This document shows, in pieces, positions 26,972-35,424 of a stretch of 64,000 nt of DNA. The stretch comes from Alcaligenaceae bacterium (GTDB lineage: Bacteria; Pseudomonadota; Gammaproteobacteria; Burkholderiales; Burkholderiaceae_B), in contig JAUNUJ010000001.1 of NCBI GenBank assembly GCA_030538235.1, forward strand, positions 335,849-399,848, given 5' to 3'. Both the position numbers and the translations under genes were made by a program. The notes below the pieces were generated by a model. That model was not told the DNA's origin, did not search any database, and saw nothing but the letters and a program-made list of their open reading frames with translations. Each line of letters starts with the position of its first letter. Positions within the stretch are counted from its first letter, which is position 1.

Positions 26972-29293
26972 ATGTCTAATATTCATAATTTAGGTTTACC
27001 AAGAATTGGCGCAGACCGCGAACTTAAAAAAGCACTGGAGAGCTTTTGGGCTGGGAATTCCAGTGAGGAATCACTGCTGGAAACCGGCAAGCAACTCAGA
27101 GAGCGTCATTGGCAAGCACAGAAAGCCGAGAATTTCGTTTGCGTCGGTGATTTTGCTTGGTATGACCATATATTGGAGTGGTCTTGTACCCTTGGGGTGA
27201 TTCCAAAGCGTTTTCAGGGTCTTGAAAAAAATAAAACCATCGGTTTAAGAACGCTATTTGCGATGGCTCGTGGCATTCAAGGCGACGATTTCCAAGCGCC
27301 TGCTTGTGAAATGACTAAATGGTTCGATACGAACTACCACTATATCGTGCCTGAGTTAGAGGAAAATCAGATGTTTTCTCTAAGTCGTGATTTTTTCTTT
27401 GAACAGATTAAAGAAGCGCAAGCGTTAGGCCACAAAGTGAAGCCTATTATCCCCGGTCCGATTACTTACCTTGCCCTCAGTAAGGGTGAGGGCTTAACGG
27501 CAGGTACCGATTCCGATGATAAATTAGTGTTATTGCCGGCTTTAGTGGTAGCTTATGTAGAGGTCTTTGCCAAGCTTAAAGAGTTGGGTATTGAGTGGGT
27601 GCAGATTGATGAGCCAGTAGCGACTCTCAATCTTGAGCCAAGTTGGCAAGAGGCTTTGCTTGATTCACATAAAATTTTAGCTGAACAAGGCCTGAAAACC
27701 TTAGTGGCAACTTATTTTGAAAGTCCTGAGCCGAACAAAGCGTTTTTATTGGAGTTTGCTACCCAAGGCCCTCATGGTTTACATATTGATTTAACCCGTG
27801 GCGAATTGGATTTAGATGGTTTTGTTCGTGCATGGCCTAAGGACAAGGTGCTTTCTCTGGGTGTGATCAGTGGTCGTGAGATTTGGCGCACGGATCTTGA
27901 AAAAGTGTTGGAACGAATTTCACCAAGTGCACACTTACTGGGGGATAATTTATGGTTAGCACCGTCTTCCTCACTATTGCATGTCCCTTATGATGTGAAT
28001 CTGGAGCAAAAGCTCAACAAGGATGTGAAGCAGCATTTATCCTTTGCGTTGCAAAAAATCGATGAATTACAATTATTAGCGAGCAAATTAGAGTCGGTAC
28101 AACTGGGCCAAGCCCTAAGCGTCAAACAACAAGCGGTTTGGGAACAGCAAGCAGCCACCATTGAAAATCGTCGTCAATCCACACAAATTCATAATCCGGC
28201 AGTACAGCAGCGCCTCAAAGAGGTAGACAAGATTAAGTTAAAGCGCCCAACGTATGAAATTCGTGCTGAAGCTCAGCGGAAGCGCTTGAATCTACCGGCA
28301 TTCCCCACCACAACGATTGGTTCTTTCCCGCAGACCGCCGAGATTCGTCAATTACGACGCGAGTGGAAGCAGGGCAAGAGTAGCGATAGGGCTTATGAAG
28401 AGGGCATCAAGGAACAGATTAAGGATGCCATTCAACGCCAAGAAAAGCTGGGTATTGATGTGCTCGTGCACGGTGAAGCGGAGCGCAATGATATGGTTGA
28501 ATACTTTGGAGAGCTCTTGGGTGGTTTTGCCTTTACTGAACACGGTTGGGTACAGAGCTACGGTTCGCGCTGTGTTAAACCACCGATTATTTACGGTGAC
28601 GTGAGTCGTTTGATGCCGATGACGGTGAGTTGGAGCCAATACGCCCAATCACTCAGTGATAAATACGTTAAAGGCATGTTGACGGGACCGGTGACTTTAT
28701 TAGAATGGTCTTTTGTTCGTGATGATCAACCGCGTGCTGAGACTTGTCGTCAATTGGCATTGGCATTGCGTGACGAGATTCTGGACTTGGAAAAAGCCGG
28801 TATTAAAATTATTCAAATTGATGAGCCAGCCATTCGCGAGGGCTTACCGCTACGCAAAGAAAATTGGGAGCAATATTTACGTTGGGCTGTCGATTGTTTT
28901 TTATTAGCAACATCAGGTGTTGCAAATGACACCCAAATCCATACTCATATGTGTTATTCGGAGTTTAATGACATCATTGAATCAATTGCGGAGTTGGATG
29001 CTGATGTAATCACCATCGAAACCTCACGCTCTAATATGGATTTACTTGATGCCTTTGAAGCGTTTCACTATCCAAATGACATTGGTCCCGGTGTTTATGA
29101 TATTCACTCACCAAATATCCCTGAAAAAGACTGGATGGTTCAGCTACTGGAAAAGGCCTCACAAAAAATTCCAGCCGAAAGGATATGGGTTAACCCTGAC
29201 TGTGGTTTAAAAACTCGCCATTGGCCTGAAGTCGAGGCGGCTCTTGAATTGATGGTGGCAGCTGCTAAGGAACTAAGGACACGCTTTCAGTAA
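26972..29293 (+). CDS. metE: Cobalamin-independent methionine synthase MetE
   Basis: Transfers a methyl group from 5-methyltetrahydropteroyl-triglutamate to homocysteine. The 773 residues give the usual two-barrel protein: an N-terminal domain starting NLGLPRIGADRELKKALE, and a catalytic C-terminal half beginning at FPTTTIGSFPQT. Zinc ligands are His659 and Cys661 (THMCYSEF), Glu683 (TIETSRSN) and Cys744 (NPDCGLKTR), with the same spacing between His and Glu as in E. coli. The gene is full length and intact. Its last 280 bp belong to a perfect direct repeat found again 1428 bp downstream. It would normally be activated by MetR. Confidence 0.96.
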   Translation: MSNIHNLGLPRIGADRELKKALESFWAGNSSEESLLETGKQLRERHWQAQKAENFVCVGDFAWYDHILEWSCTLGVIPKRFQGLEKNKTIGLRTLFAMARGIQGDDFQAPACEMTKWFDTNYHYIVPELEENQMFSLSRDFFFEQIKEAQALGHKVKPIIPGPITYLALSKGEGLTAGTDSDDKLVLLPALVVAYVEVFAKLKELGIEWVQIDEPVATLNLEPSWQEALLDSHKILAEQGLKTLVATYFESPEPNKAFLLEFATQGPHGLHIDLTRGELDLDGFVRAWPKDKVLSLGVISGREIWRTDLEKVLERISPSAHLLGDNLWLAPSSSLLHVPYDVNLEQKLNKDVKQHLSFALQKIDELQLLASKLESVQLGQALSVKQQAVWEQQAATIENRRQSTQIHNPAVQQRLKEVDKIKLKRPTYEIRAEAQRKRLNLPAFPTTTIGSFPQTAEIRQLRREWKQGKSSDRAYEEGIKEQIKDAIQRQEKLGIDVLVHGEAERNDMVEYFGELLGGFAFTEHGWVQSYGSRCVKPPIIYGDVSRLMPMTVSWSQYAQSLSDKYVKGMLTGPVTLLEWSFVRDDQPRAETCRQLALALRDEILDLEKAGIKIIQIDEPAIREGLPLRKENWEQYLRWAVDCFLLATSGVANDTQIHTHMCYSEFNDIIESIAELDADVITIETSRSNMDLLDAFEAFHYPNDIGPGVYDIHSPNIPEKDWMVQLLEKASQKIPAERIWVNPDCGLKTRHWPEVEAALELMVAAAKELRTRFQ

Positions 29294-29315
29294 CATGCGG
29301 TATCATTTTTGCGTT
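29012..29315 (+). repeat. 304-bp perfect direct repeat, copy A (end of metE)
   Basis: From ACCATCGAAACC through the metE stop to TTTTTGCGTT, every base is the same as in the copy 1428 bp downstream. Identity stops abruptly at both ends (C before the first base here, T in copy B; GTAGAAC after the last base here, ATACTCT in copy B). Confidence 0.97.
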
Positions 29316-29399
29316 GTAGAACACCGAGTAAAATATATCTTGCTGTTCAAATAATGCGCTTAAATTAGCTTACCCACAAAAAAATCATATTCAAGTAAA

Positions 29400-29440
29400 G
29401 ACCATCGTTCCTTTGAAAGGGTCGATGGTTTTTTGGATTT
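29400..29440 (+). terminator. metE terminator, within a degraded copy of the DUF2889 gene start
   Basis: ACCATCG (29401-29407) and CGATGGT (29423-29429), plus an inner CCTTT/AAGG pairing, form a hairpin followed by a T-run to 29434, so it can act as an intrinsic terminator. The same stretch lines up with 30833-30873 inside the DUF2889 gene: GACCATCG, GA.AGGG, CGATGGT, TTT, GGAT all agree, with a 1-nt length difference in the loop. It is therefore probably a decayed relic of that gene. Confidence 0.7.
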
Positions 29441-29581
29441 AAGAGTTGACTAGCTTAGTAGAATATTCTCCTTTTGCCTATATGCTTTTCTTTGAGTCTA
29501 ATAAACTTATGCGCTTTTAAAATTAATTTAATAATCCATTGTTAAACTGAGTACTCTTCAAGGTAAAGCGAGAGAGCTCTG

Positions 29582-30088
29582 ATGTTTATTTGCAACTTAA
29601 ATCTAAGTGAAAAAGCAAGTAATTTTGTAACGCTTAAGTGTCCAGGTATTGGCAATTTCAAAGTCTTTTCTTCCTCAGACGCTGAAACAAGAAATCGCAT
29701 TGAGTGTTCTCATCTCACAAATGCAACGCTCCCTCCCGGAAGTTATTGGATTGTCGATCGTCCCAGAGGCGGCGTTCGATCTCGAATGATTGCGATGATT
29801 CAGGGCTTTGTTTCAGGTAATGATCGAGACGACTGGTTCGCTCTTTACAGGATTGATGAAAAGTTTGATGATGAGACCGAAATTCAGGGTAATACCCGTT
29901 CCAATTTTCGTATTCATCCAAGGTCTTATGCTGGTACTTCCTATGGTTGTATCACTTTCGAACATCAATCGGATTACAATGTTTTCCGCAATTTTGTCTT
30001 AAAAATAGCTCCCCGTACCATGGGGGATAGAAAAGTGTATGGCATTGTTAATGTATTTGGTGTCGCGTTTTCAAACGAGGATTGTTGA
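29582..30088 (+). CDS. DUF2778 (Tlde1-like) L,D-transpeptidase-type toxin
   Basis: 168 residues with the DUF2778 pattern: LPPGSYWIVDRPRGG near residue 50, then WFALYRIDEKFDDET, then SNFRIHPRSYAGTSYGCITF. The last block has the His112...Ser120-x-Gly122-Cys123 active site of L,D-transpeptidase-like enzymes. DUF2778 proteins include the type VI secretion effector Tlde1, which attacks peptidoglycan tetrapeptides in the periplasm of rivals. No signal peptide is present, as expected for a secreted effector or a contact-delivered toxin. It overlaps the next gene by one base (TGATG), typical of effector-immunity pairs. No T6SS genes are in the window, so the delivery route is unknown. Confidence 0.72.
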   Translation: MFICNLNLSEKASNFVTLKCPGIGNFKVFSSSDAETRNRIECSHLTNATLPPGSYWIVDRPRGGVRSRMIAMIQGFVSGNDRDDWFALYRIDEKFDDETEIQGNTRSNFRIHPRSYAGTSYGCITFEHQSDYNVFRNFVLKIAPRTMGDRKVYGIVNVFGVAFSNEDC

Positions 30089-30411
30089 TGTCAATAAAAC
30101 CTGATCCGGAAAAATTTAAAAATAAATTACTATTTATTTTCTTATGGCATATCTTGTTTTTAATACTCATTAAATTGAATCCCGTGTTTGAGCTTACCTC
30201 TGTACAAGCAACAAATATCATGAAGTTTATGCAATCACTGGATTTCAATTATACGATTGATGCACATAATACAGCGTTTTATACGCTGATGATTTCGAGC
30301 TATTATTTAATCAGTTATTTTATTTTAAAAGTTTTTCTCTTTTTTTTTGAGTTGATATATTTTCTTGTGATCCGACCACTATTAGCTCGCCATAGAAAAA
30401 TAGGTCGCTAG
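30088..30411 (+). CDS. Small membrane protein, probable immunity partner of the DUF2778 toxin
   Basis: 107 residues from the ATG at 30088 (TGATG overlap with the toxin stop; GAGG lies 7 nt upstream). The open frame extends to a TTG at 30082, which is less likely. Two hydrophobic regions are seen, about residues 14-31 and 64-95, with a stretch of about 33 residues between them that could face the periplasm, and a basic C-terminus (RHRKIGR). I do not recognise a family. Calling it immunity rests on coupling to the toxin and membrane topology suited to blocking a periplasmic enzyme. Confidence 0.55.
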   Translation: MSIKPDPEKFKNKLLFIFLWHILFLILIKLNPVFELTSVQATNIMKFMQSLDFNYTIDAHNTAFYTLMISSYYLISYFILKVFLFFFELIYFLVIRPLLARHRKIGR

Positions 30412-30439
30412 ATAGCTTAGGATAAATCATTTGAGTTTT

Positions 30440-30721
30440 ACCATCGAAACCTCACGCTCTAATATGGATTTACTTGATGCCTTTGAAGCGTTTCACTATC
30501 CAAATGACATTGGTCCCGGTGTTTATGATATTCACTCACCAAATATCCCTGAAAAAGACTGGATGGTTCAGCTACTGGAAAAGGCCTCACAAAAAATTCC
30601 AGCCGAAAGGATATGGGTTAACCCTGACTGTGGTTTAAAAACTCGCCATTGGCCTGAAGTCGAGGCGGCTCTTGAATTGATGGTGGCAGCTGCTAAGGAA
30701 CTAAGGACACGCTTTCAGTAA
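30440..30721 (+). pseudogene. metE: Duplicated 3' fragment of metE
   Basis: Encodes the last 93 residues of MetE in frame, including the zinc ligands Glu683 and Cys744 but not His659 or Cys661, so it cannot be active alone. A TTG at 30431 (TTGAGTTTT) could in principle start it, but no ribosome site supports expression. The stop and 22 bp after it are also shared with metE. Confidence 0.9.
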
Positions 30722-30743
30722 CATGCGGTATCATTTTTGCGTT
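30440..30743 (+). repeat. 304-bp perfect direct repeat, copy B
   Basis: Identical to 29012-29315. It lies between the immunity-like gene and the DUF2889 gene. The 1124 bp between the copies hold the toxin pair and the degraded DUF2889 start. Confidence 0.97.
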
Positions 30744-30797
30744 ATACTCTGCAGAGTAAAAAAATATAAATTGTATATTTGAGGTTATAAACTCAAA

Positions 30798-31334
30798 GTG
30801 GTTGAACGCAAAAAAATCCATACAAGACAAATGACCATCGACTCTTATGAGAGGGACGATGGTCTTTGGGATCTGGAAGCTAAATTAGTTGATTTCAAAA
30901 ACTACGATTTTACAAAATCAGATGGTTCAGTTAGAAAATCCGGCGAAGCCGTACATGATATGACTATCTGTTTGACGGTAGATGACGAGGGTTTGATTAT
31001 AGATGCCAACGTTTCATACGACGCCGCACCTTATGGTGTGGTTTGTCGGGCCATCGAGGAATCATACAAAGGCCTGATCGGACTTCATCTCTTAAAAGGT
31101 TTTCGTCACAAGGTTCGCGAAAAGTTTAGTAAGACAGATGGGTGCACACACATGAGCGAATTAGCTGTGCTGATTCCGACCGTGTTTGTACAAAGTTTAT
31201 CCAGTAAACGCATCAACGACGCTGTTGATAGTGGTCGTCGACCCTTTCAGCTAGAGGGTTGTCACGCTTATTCCTTGGATTCCCCAGTAGTAAAAGAGTT
31301 TTATCCCCAATGGTATGTACCTAGTACAGACTAA
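30798..31334 (+). CDS. DUF2889 domain protein
   Basis: 178 residues with the DUF2889 signature: IHTRQMTIDSYERDDGLWD, then AVHDMTICLTVDDEGLI, YDAAPYGVVC, and GCTHMSEL near the middle. The function of the family is unknown. The start is GTG; the family conserves HTR close to the N-terminus, so the ATG at 30831 would cut off conserved residues. The hairpin GACCATCG/CGATGGTC occurs inside the coding region near the start and matches the metE terminator upstream. It precedes sucC by 68 bp. Confidence 0.85.
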   Translation: MVERKKIHTRQMTIDSYERDDGLWDLEAKLVDFKNYDFTKSDGSVRKSGEAVHDMTICLTVDDEGLIIDANVSYDAAPYGVVCRAIEESYKGLIGLHLLKGFRHKVREKFSKTDGCTHMSELAVLIPTVFVQSLSSKRINDAVDSGRRPFQLEGCHAYSLDSPVVKEFYPQWYVPSTD

Positions 31335-31402
31335 GGTTGTTGTAAATCGAGTACTTTATTTTTTTAAATAGAGTTTTTTCCATTATTTCTTATAGGTCAT
31401 CT

Positions 31403-32563
31403 ATGAATATTCATGAGTATCAAGGCAAGGAACTATTAAGAAAGTTCGGCGTTAATGTACCTCGCGGTATTCCGGCTTTTACGGTAGAAGAGGCTGTCAA
31501 GGCAGCAGAAGAGCTTGGCGGTCCAGTTTGGGTTGTTAAAGCACAAATTCATGCCGGCGGTCGTGGTAAAGGCGGTGGTGTTAAATTAGCAAAATCTGTT
31601 GATGAAGTACGCCAACTAGCTTCTGAAATCCTCGGCATGCAGTTAGTTACTCACCAGACCGGTCCTGAGGGTCGTCTGGTTAAGCGTCTGCTTATCGAAG
31701 AGGGTGCGGATATTAAAAAAGAGTATTACCTCGGTATTGTTACGGATCGTGGTACTCAGAAAAACGCCGTTATGGCTTCTAGCGAAGGCGGTATGGACAT
31801 TGAAGAAGTGGCAGCTGAAACGCCCGAAAAGCTTCTTAAGGTTTTTGTTGATCCAGCCACCGGTTTAACCGCAGAAGATGCTGAGCAATTAGCTCGCGGC
31901 ATTGGTATTCCTGATGAGTCTATCGCCGAAGCGGTTGACCAGTTCCAAAAGCTATACCAAGCTTACTGGGAAACTGACGCTTCTTTAGCCGAAATTAATC
32001 CGCTAATTTTAACCGGTGATGGTCATATTCGTGCCTTAGATGCGAAGTTTAACTTTGACTCTAATGCTTTATTCCGTCAGCCTGAAATTCTTGAGTTCCG
32101 TGACCTCGACGAAGAGGATCCAGCAGAGATTGAGGCGAGCAAGTTTGACTTAGCTTATATTCAGTTAGACGGTAATATCGGCTGCTTGGTAAATGGCGCC
32201 GGTCTCGCCATGGCGACCATGGATACGATCAAATTATTTGGTGGTGAGCCTGCAAACTTCCTTGATGTAGGTGGTGGTGCAACAGCTGAAAAAGTAACTG
32301 AAGCTTTCAAAATCATGTTGAAAAATGACGATGTAAAAGCGATTTTAGTTAATATTTTCGGCGGTATCATGCGTTGTGATGTGATTGCTGAGGGCGTTGT
32401 CGCTGCATGTCGTGCGGTGGATTTAGACGTGCCTTTAGTGGTTCGCATGAAGGGCACTAACGAGGAGTTAGGTAAGCAGATTCTTGCTGACTCCGGCCTA
32501 CCGATTATTAGCGCTGATACGATGGCTGAAGCCGCAACCAAGGTTGTTGAAGCTGCCAAATAA
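31403..32563 (+). CDS. sucC: Succinyl-CoA synthetase beta subunit
   Basis: The ADP-forming TCA-cycle enzyme that couples succinyl-CoA cleavage to nucleoside triphosphate synthesis, as a SucC2-SucD2 tetramer. The ATP-grasp N-terminus is [17 protein letters not shown], with [13 protein letters not shown] near residue 53. The C-terminal CoA-ligase domain has [12 protein letters not shown] and [15 protein letters not shown]. Length 386 is typical. It is followed after 15 bp by sucD. Confidence 0.97.
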   Translation: MNIHEYQGKELLRKFGVNVPRGIPAFTVEEAVKAAEELGGPVWVVKAQIHAGGRGKGGGVKLAKSVDEVRQLASEILGMQLVTHQTGPEGRLVKRLLIEEGADIKKEYYLGIVTDRGTQKNAVMASSEGGMDIEEVAAETPEKLLKVFVDPATGLTAEDAEQLARGIGIPDESIAEAVDQFQKLYQAYWETDASLAEINPLILTGDGHIRALDAKFNFDSNALFRQPEILEFRDLDEEDPAEIEASKFDLAYIQLDGNIGCLVNGAGLAMATMDTIKLFGGEPANFLDVGGGATAEKVTEAFKIMLKNDDVKAILVNIFGGIMRCDVIAEGVVAACRAVDLDVPLVVRMKGTNEELGKQILADSGLPIISADTMAEAATKVVEAAK

Positions 32564-32578
32564 GATAGAGGATTACAA

Positions 32579-33460
32579 ATGTCAATTTTAATCAATAAAG
32601 ATACCAAGGTGATCACTCAGGGGATCACCGGTAAGACTGGTCAATACCACACGCGCTTTAGCCGTGAGTACGCTAACGGCAAGGAGGCTTTTGTCGCTGG
32701 CGTTAACCCAAAACGTGTGGGTGAGGATTTCGAAGGTATTCCTATTTACGGTACTGTTCAAGACGCTAAAAATGAAACCGGCGCCACAGTCTCTGTAATC
32801 TACGTACCACCGGCAGGCGCTGCTGCTGCCATTTTAGAAGCAGTTGAAGCCGAGCTTGAACTGGTTATTTGTATTACTGAGGGTATTCCGGTCCGTGATA
32901 TGTTGGAAGTTCGCAACAAAATGCGTGCTCTAGACAGTAAGACCTTATTATTAGGCCCTAACTGTCCGGGTCTGATTGTTCCAGACGAACTGAAAATCGG
33001 TATTATGCCGGCGCATATTCACCGTAAGGGCAGAATCGGTGTTGTTAGCCGTTCCGGTACCTTAACCTATGAAGCGGTTGCTCAGTTAACTGAATTAGGT
33101 TTAGGTCAGTCTGCAGCTGTCGGTATTGGTGGTGACCCGATTAACGGTCTGAAACACATCGACGTACTTAAAATGTTCAATGACGACCCTGATACCGATG
33201 CCGTTGTGATGATCGGTGAGATTGGTGGTCCTGATGAAGTAGAAGCTGCTCGTTGGGCTAAAGACAATATGAACAAACCGGTGGTTGGCTTTATTGCCGG
33301 TGTTACGGCTCCTGCCGGTAAGCGCATGGGCCACGCCGGTGCGTTAATTTCTGGTGGCGATGACACCGCAGATGCTAAATTAGCAGTGATGGAAGAGTGC
33401 GGCATTAAAACCACTCGCAACCCATCTGAAATGGGCAAATTATTAAAGTCTATTCTTTAA
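32579..33460 (+). CDS. sucD: Succinyl-CoA synthetase alpha subunit
   Basis: Carries the CoA site and the phosphohistidine. QGITGKTGQYHTRF near the start and GPNCPGLIVPDELKIGIMP mark the CoA-binding domain, and the active His is in GKRMGHAGALISGG. Length 293 is typical. A GAGG ribosome site lies in front of the ATG. It ends in a strong terminator. Confidence 0.97.
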   Translation: MSILINKDTKVITQGITGKTGQYHTRFSREYANGKEAFVAGVNPKRVGEDFEGIPIYGTVQDAKNETGATVSVIYVPPAGAAAAILEAVEAELELVICITEGIPVRDMLEVRNKMRALDSKTLLLGPNCPGLIVPDELKIGIMPAHIHRKGRIGVVSRSGTLTYEAVAQLTELGLGQSAAVGIGGDPINGLKHIDVLKMFNDDPDTDAVVMIGEIGGPDEVEAARWAKDNMNKPVVGFIAGVTAPAGKRMGHAGALISGGDDTADAKLAVMEECGIKTTRNPSEMGKLLKSIL

Positions 33461-33480
33461 TATAGTCCGGTAGTTGTTCT

Positions 33481-33516
33481 AAACCCCTAGCTGTTTTTTG
33501 ATGGCTAGGGGTTTTT
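33481..33516 (+). terminator. Intrinsic terminator of sucCD
   Basis: AAACCCCTAGC and GCTAGGGGTTT form an 11-bp stem with a 12-nt loop; the T-run continues to 33516. Confidence 0.95.
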
Positions 33517-33617
33517 ACTTACTTATTATCAAAACATAGAGATTTTTTGCCTCTATAATAAGCGCGCTTGAGTTATAATTTTTTTCTTCCTTTCGTGCTT
33601 ATCAGGAAAAAAACAAC

Positions 33618-34343
33618 ATGATTGAATTCATTCAGATGATTCACTGGGGTGCAGTGTTTCAAATCATTCTAATTGACATTTTACTCGGTGGCGATAATGC
33701 CATTATCATCGCATTAGCTTGCCGTAATCTGGACAAGCATCAACGTATCAAGGGTATCCTCTGGGGAACAGCAGGAGCGATTATTCTCCGTGTGATCTTG
33801 ATCTTCTTTGCGATGTCACTCTTACTGATACCTTATTTAAAAATTGTCGGTGCTTTATTGCTGCTATGGATTGGTATTAAATTATTAGTCCCTCAGGAAG
33901 AACATCATGAGGTTAAGGCTAGTGCAAGCGTTTGGGGTGCCATACGAACCATTCTAATTGCTGACTTGGTGATGAGTTTTGATAATGTCATTGCGATTGC
34001 TGGTGCTGCACAAAACACCGCTGATGATCATCAGATGTTCTATGTAATCTTTGGTTTGCTGGTGAGCGTCCCGATTATTATTTGGGGTAGTTCCTTAGTT
34101 CTTAAATTGATTGATCGTTTCCCATGGGTGGTTATTTTTGGTGCCGCTTTATTGGGTTGGATTGCCGGTGGTTTAATCGTTGGGGATGTCGCTTTCAAAG
34201 ACTACTTCTTTGAGGGTCAGGCGGCCAGTAAAACCATCAAATACACAGCCGAACTAATTGGTGCGGCAGTGGTTGTGGGTGTTGGTTTGTTATGGGCGCG
34301 CATCAAAACGAATCAGATGAAAAATAATCCTAAGGTTTCTTAG
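33618..34343 (+). CDS. TerC family (YjbE-type) membrane protein
   Basis: 241 residues, about seven membrane helices. The TerC pattern is clear: DILLGGDNAIIIALACRNL in helix 1-2 and LIADLVMSFDNVIAIAGAA in the second half, each with paired acidic residues thought to bind metal. Relatives are linked to manganese export or metal homeostasis. It follows the sucD terminator, so it is probably a separate transcript. The exact metal substrate cannot be told from sequence. Confidence 0.85.
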   Translation: MIEFIQMIHWGAVFQIILIDILLGGDNAIIIALACRNLDKHQRIKGILWGTAGAIILRVILIFFAMSLLLIPYLKIVGALLLLWIGIKLLVPQEEHHEVKASASVWGAIRTILIADLVMSFDNVIAIAGAAQNTADDHQMFYVIFGLLVSVPIIIWGSSLVLKLIDRFPWVVIFGAALLGWIAGGLIVGDVAFKDYFFEGQAASKTIKYTAELIGAAVVVGVGLLWARIKTNQMKNNPKVS

Positions 34344-34460
34344 TTTAATCCTTTCGATTTATTTATTAAGTAACCATCATGTGTGTGGCTTTGATATCAT
34401 TATTAAAGTCTAACCATGATGGTTATTTGTTTTATAGTTAAAGAATTTTCTCGAGAACAC

Positions 34461-35411
34461 ATGAATTTACCTGAAAAAATCGTGATCGCCACCCGTGCCA
34501 GTCGATTAGCGCTTTGGCAAGCCGAATTTGTTCAAGCTGCTTTGCAAACTCAATACCCCGGGTTAGAGGTTGAGTTACTCAAAATGACGACCAAAGGTGA
34601 TCAGATTATTGACCGTAGCCTATCAAAAATTGGCGGTAAGGGCCTTTTTGTCAAAGAATTGGAAACTGCTTTGCTAGATGGTCGCGCAGATTTAGCGGTG
34701 CATTCTCTTAAGGATGTGCCGATGGAGCTTTATGAAGAGTTCTCACTCAGCACTATTCTAAAGCGAGCTGATCCCCGTGATGCGTTTGTTTCTAATCAAT
34801 ACGACACGCTCGATGATTTAGCTGATGGCGCTATCGTCGGTACCTCAAGTTTACGACGCGAGGCGCAGATCCGAGCACGCTACCCTCATCTTGTCGTGCA
34901 GCCTTTACGTGGCAATCTAGACACTCGTTTAGGAAAATTAGACGCTGGTGATTATGACGCGATTATTTTAGCCGCTTCCGGTTTGGAGCGTTTAGGTCTG
35001 GGTGATCGTATTCGTTCACGCTTATCATTAGAGCAAAGTTTACCAGCCGCTGGTCAGGGTGCTTTGGGTATCGAAATTCTCGCCTCTCGCAATGATATGA
35101 GCGAACTATTAGCCTTTTTGTCCTGTGCCGAAGCGACCGCGACAGCGATGGCTGAGCGCGCTATCTCTCAAGCCCTCGGTGGTTCTTGCCAGGTGCCTAT
35201 CGCCGCGCACGCCATTATTGAAAATGGTCAATTGTATTTAAGAGCGATGGTTGCTTTGCCTGACGGCACCGAGAGTCTAATGACTGAAATTCGCGGTGAC
35301 TTAGCTGATGCCGAATCGTTGGGTAATAAAGCAGCTGAAGACTTACTAGCTCAAGGTGGTCAACGTATTCTGGATGAAGCCTTAAAGCAAAGCTCAGCTC
35401 GTACATTTTAA
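34461..35411 (+). CDS. hemC: Porphobilinogen deaminase HemC
   Basis: Polymerises four porphobilinogens to hydroxymethylbilane. The chosen ATG gives [20 protein letters not shown] at the normal N-terminus; the frame extends 15 codons further to an ATG at 34416, which would add a non-homologous stretch. The dipyrromethane cofactor is held by Cys243 in [25 protein letters not shown] and [10 protein letters not shown] are intact. Length is 316. hemD follows after 13 bp. Confidence 0.95.
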   Translation: MNLPEKIVIATRASRLALWQAEFVQAALQTQYPGLEVELLKMTTKGDQIIDRSLSKIGGKGLFVKELETALLDGRADLAVHSLKDVPMELYEEFSLSTILKRADPRDAFVSNQYDTLDDLADGAIVGTSSLRREAQIRARYPHLVVQPLRGNLDTRLGKLDAGDYDAIILAASGLERLGLGDRIRSRLSLEQSLPAAGQGALGIEILASRNDMSELLAFLSCAEATATAMAERAISQALGGSCQVPIAAHAIIENGQLYLRAMVALPDGTESLMTEIRGDLADAESLGNKAAEDLLAQGGQRILDEALKQSSARTF

Positions 35412-35424
35412 TCCCCAATTCGAC

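Noticed and set aside
26972-29293. metE as a pseudogene because of the repeat
   Set aside because: The first copy is in frame to a normal stop, with all zinc ligands and full length.
29316-30439. Insertion sequence or integron between the metE ends
   Set aside because: No transposase or integrase, no terminal inverted repeats and no attC-like structure were seen. The only boundary feature is the long gene-end repeat.
30431-30721. Possible small functional gene made from the metE fragment (TTG start)
   Set aside because: It lacks half of the zinc ligands and has no ribosome site; it is best read as a by-product of the duplication.
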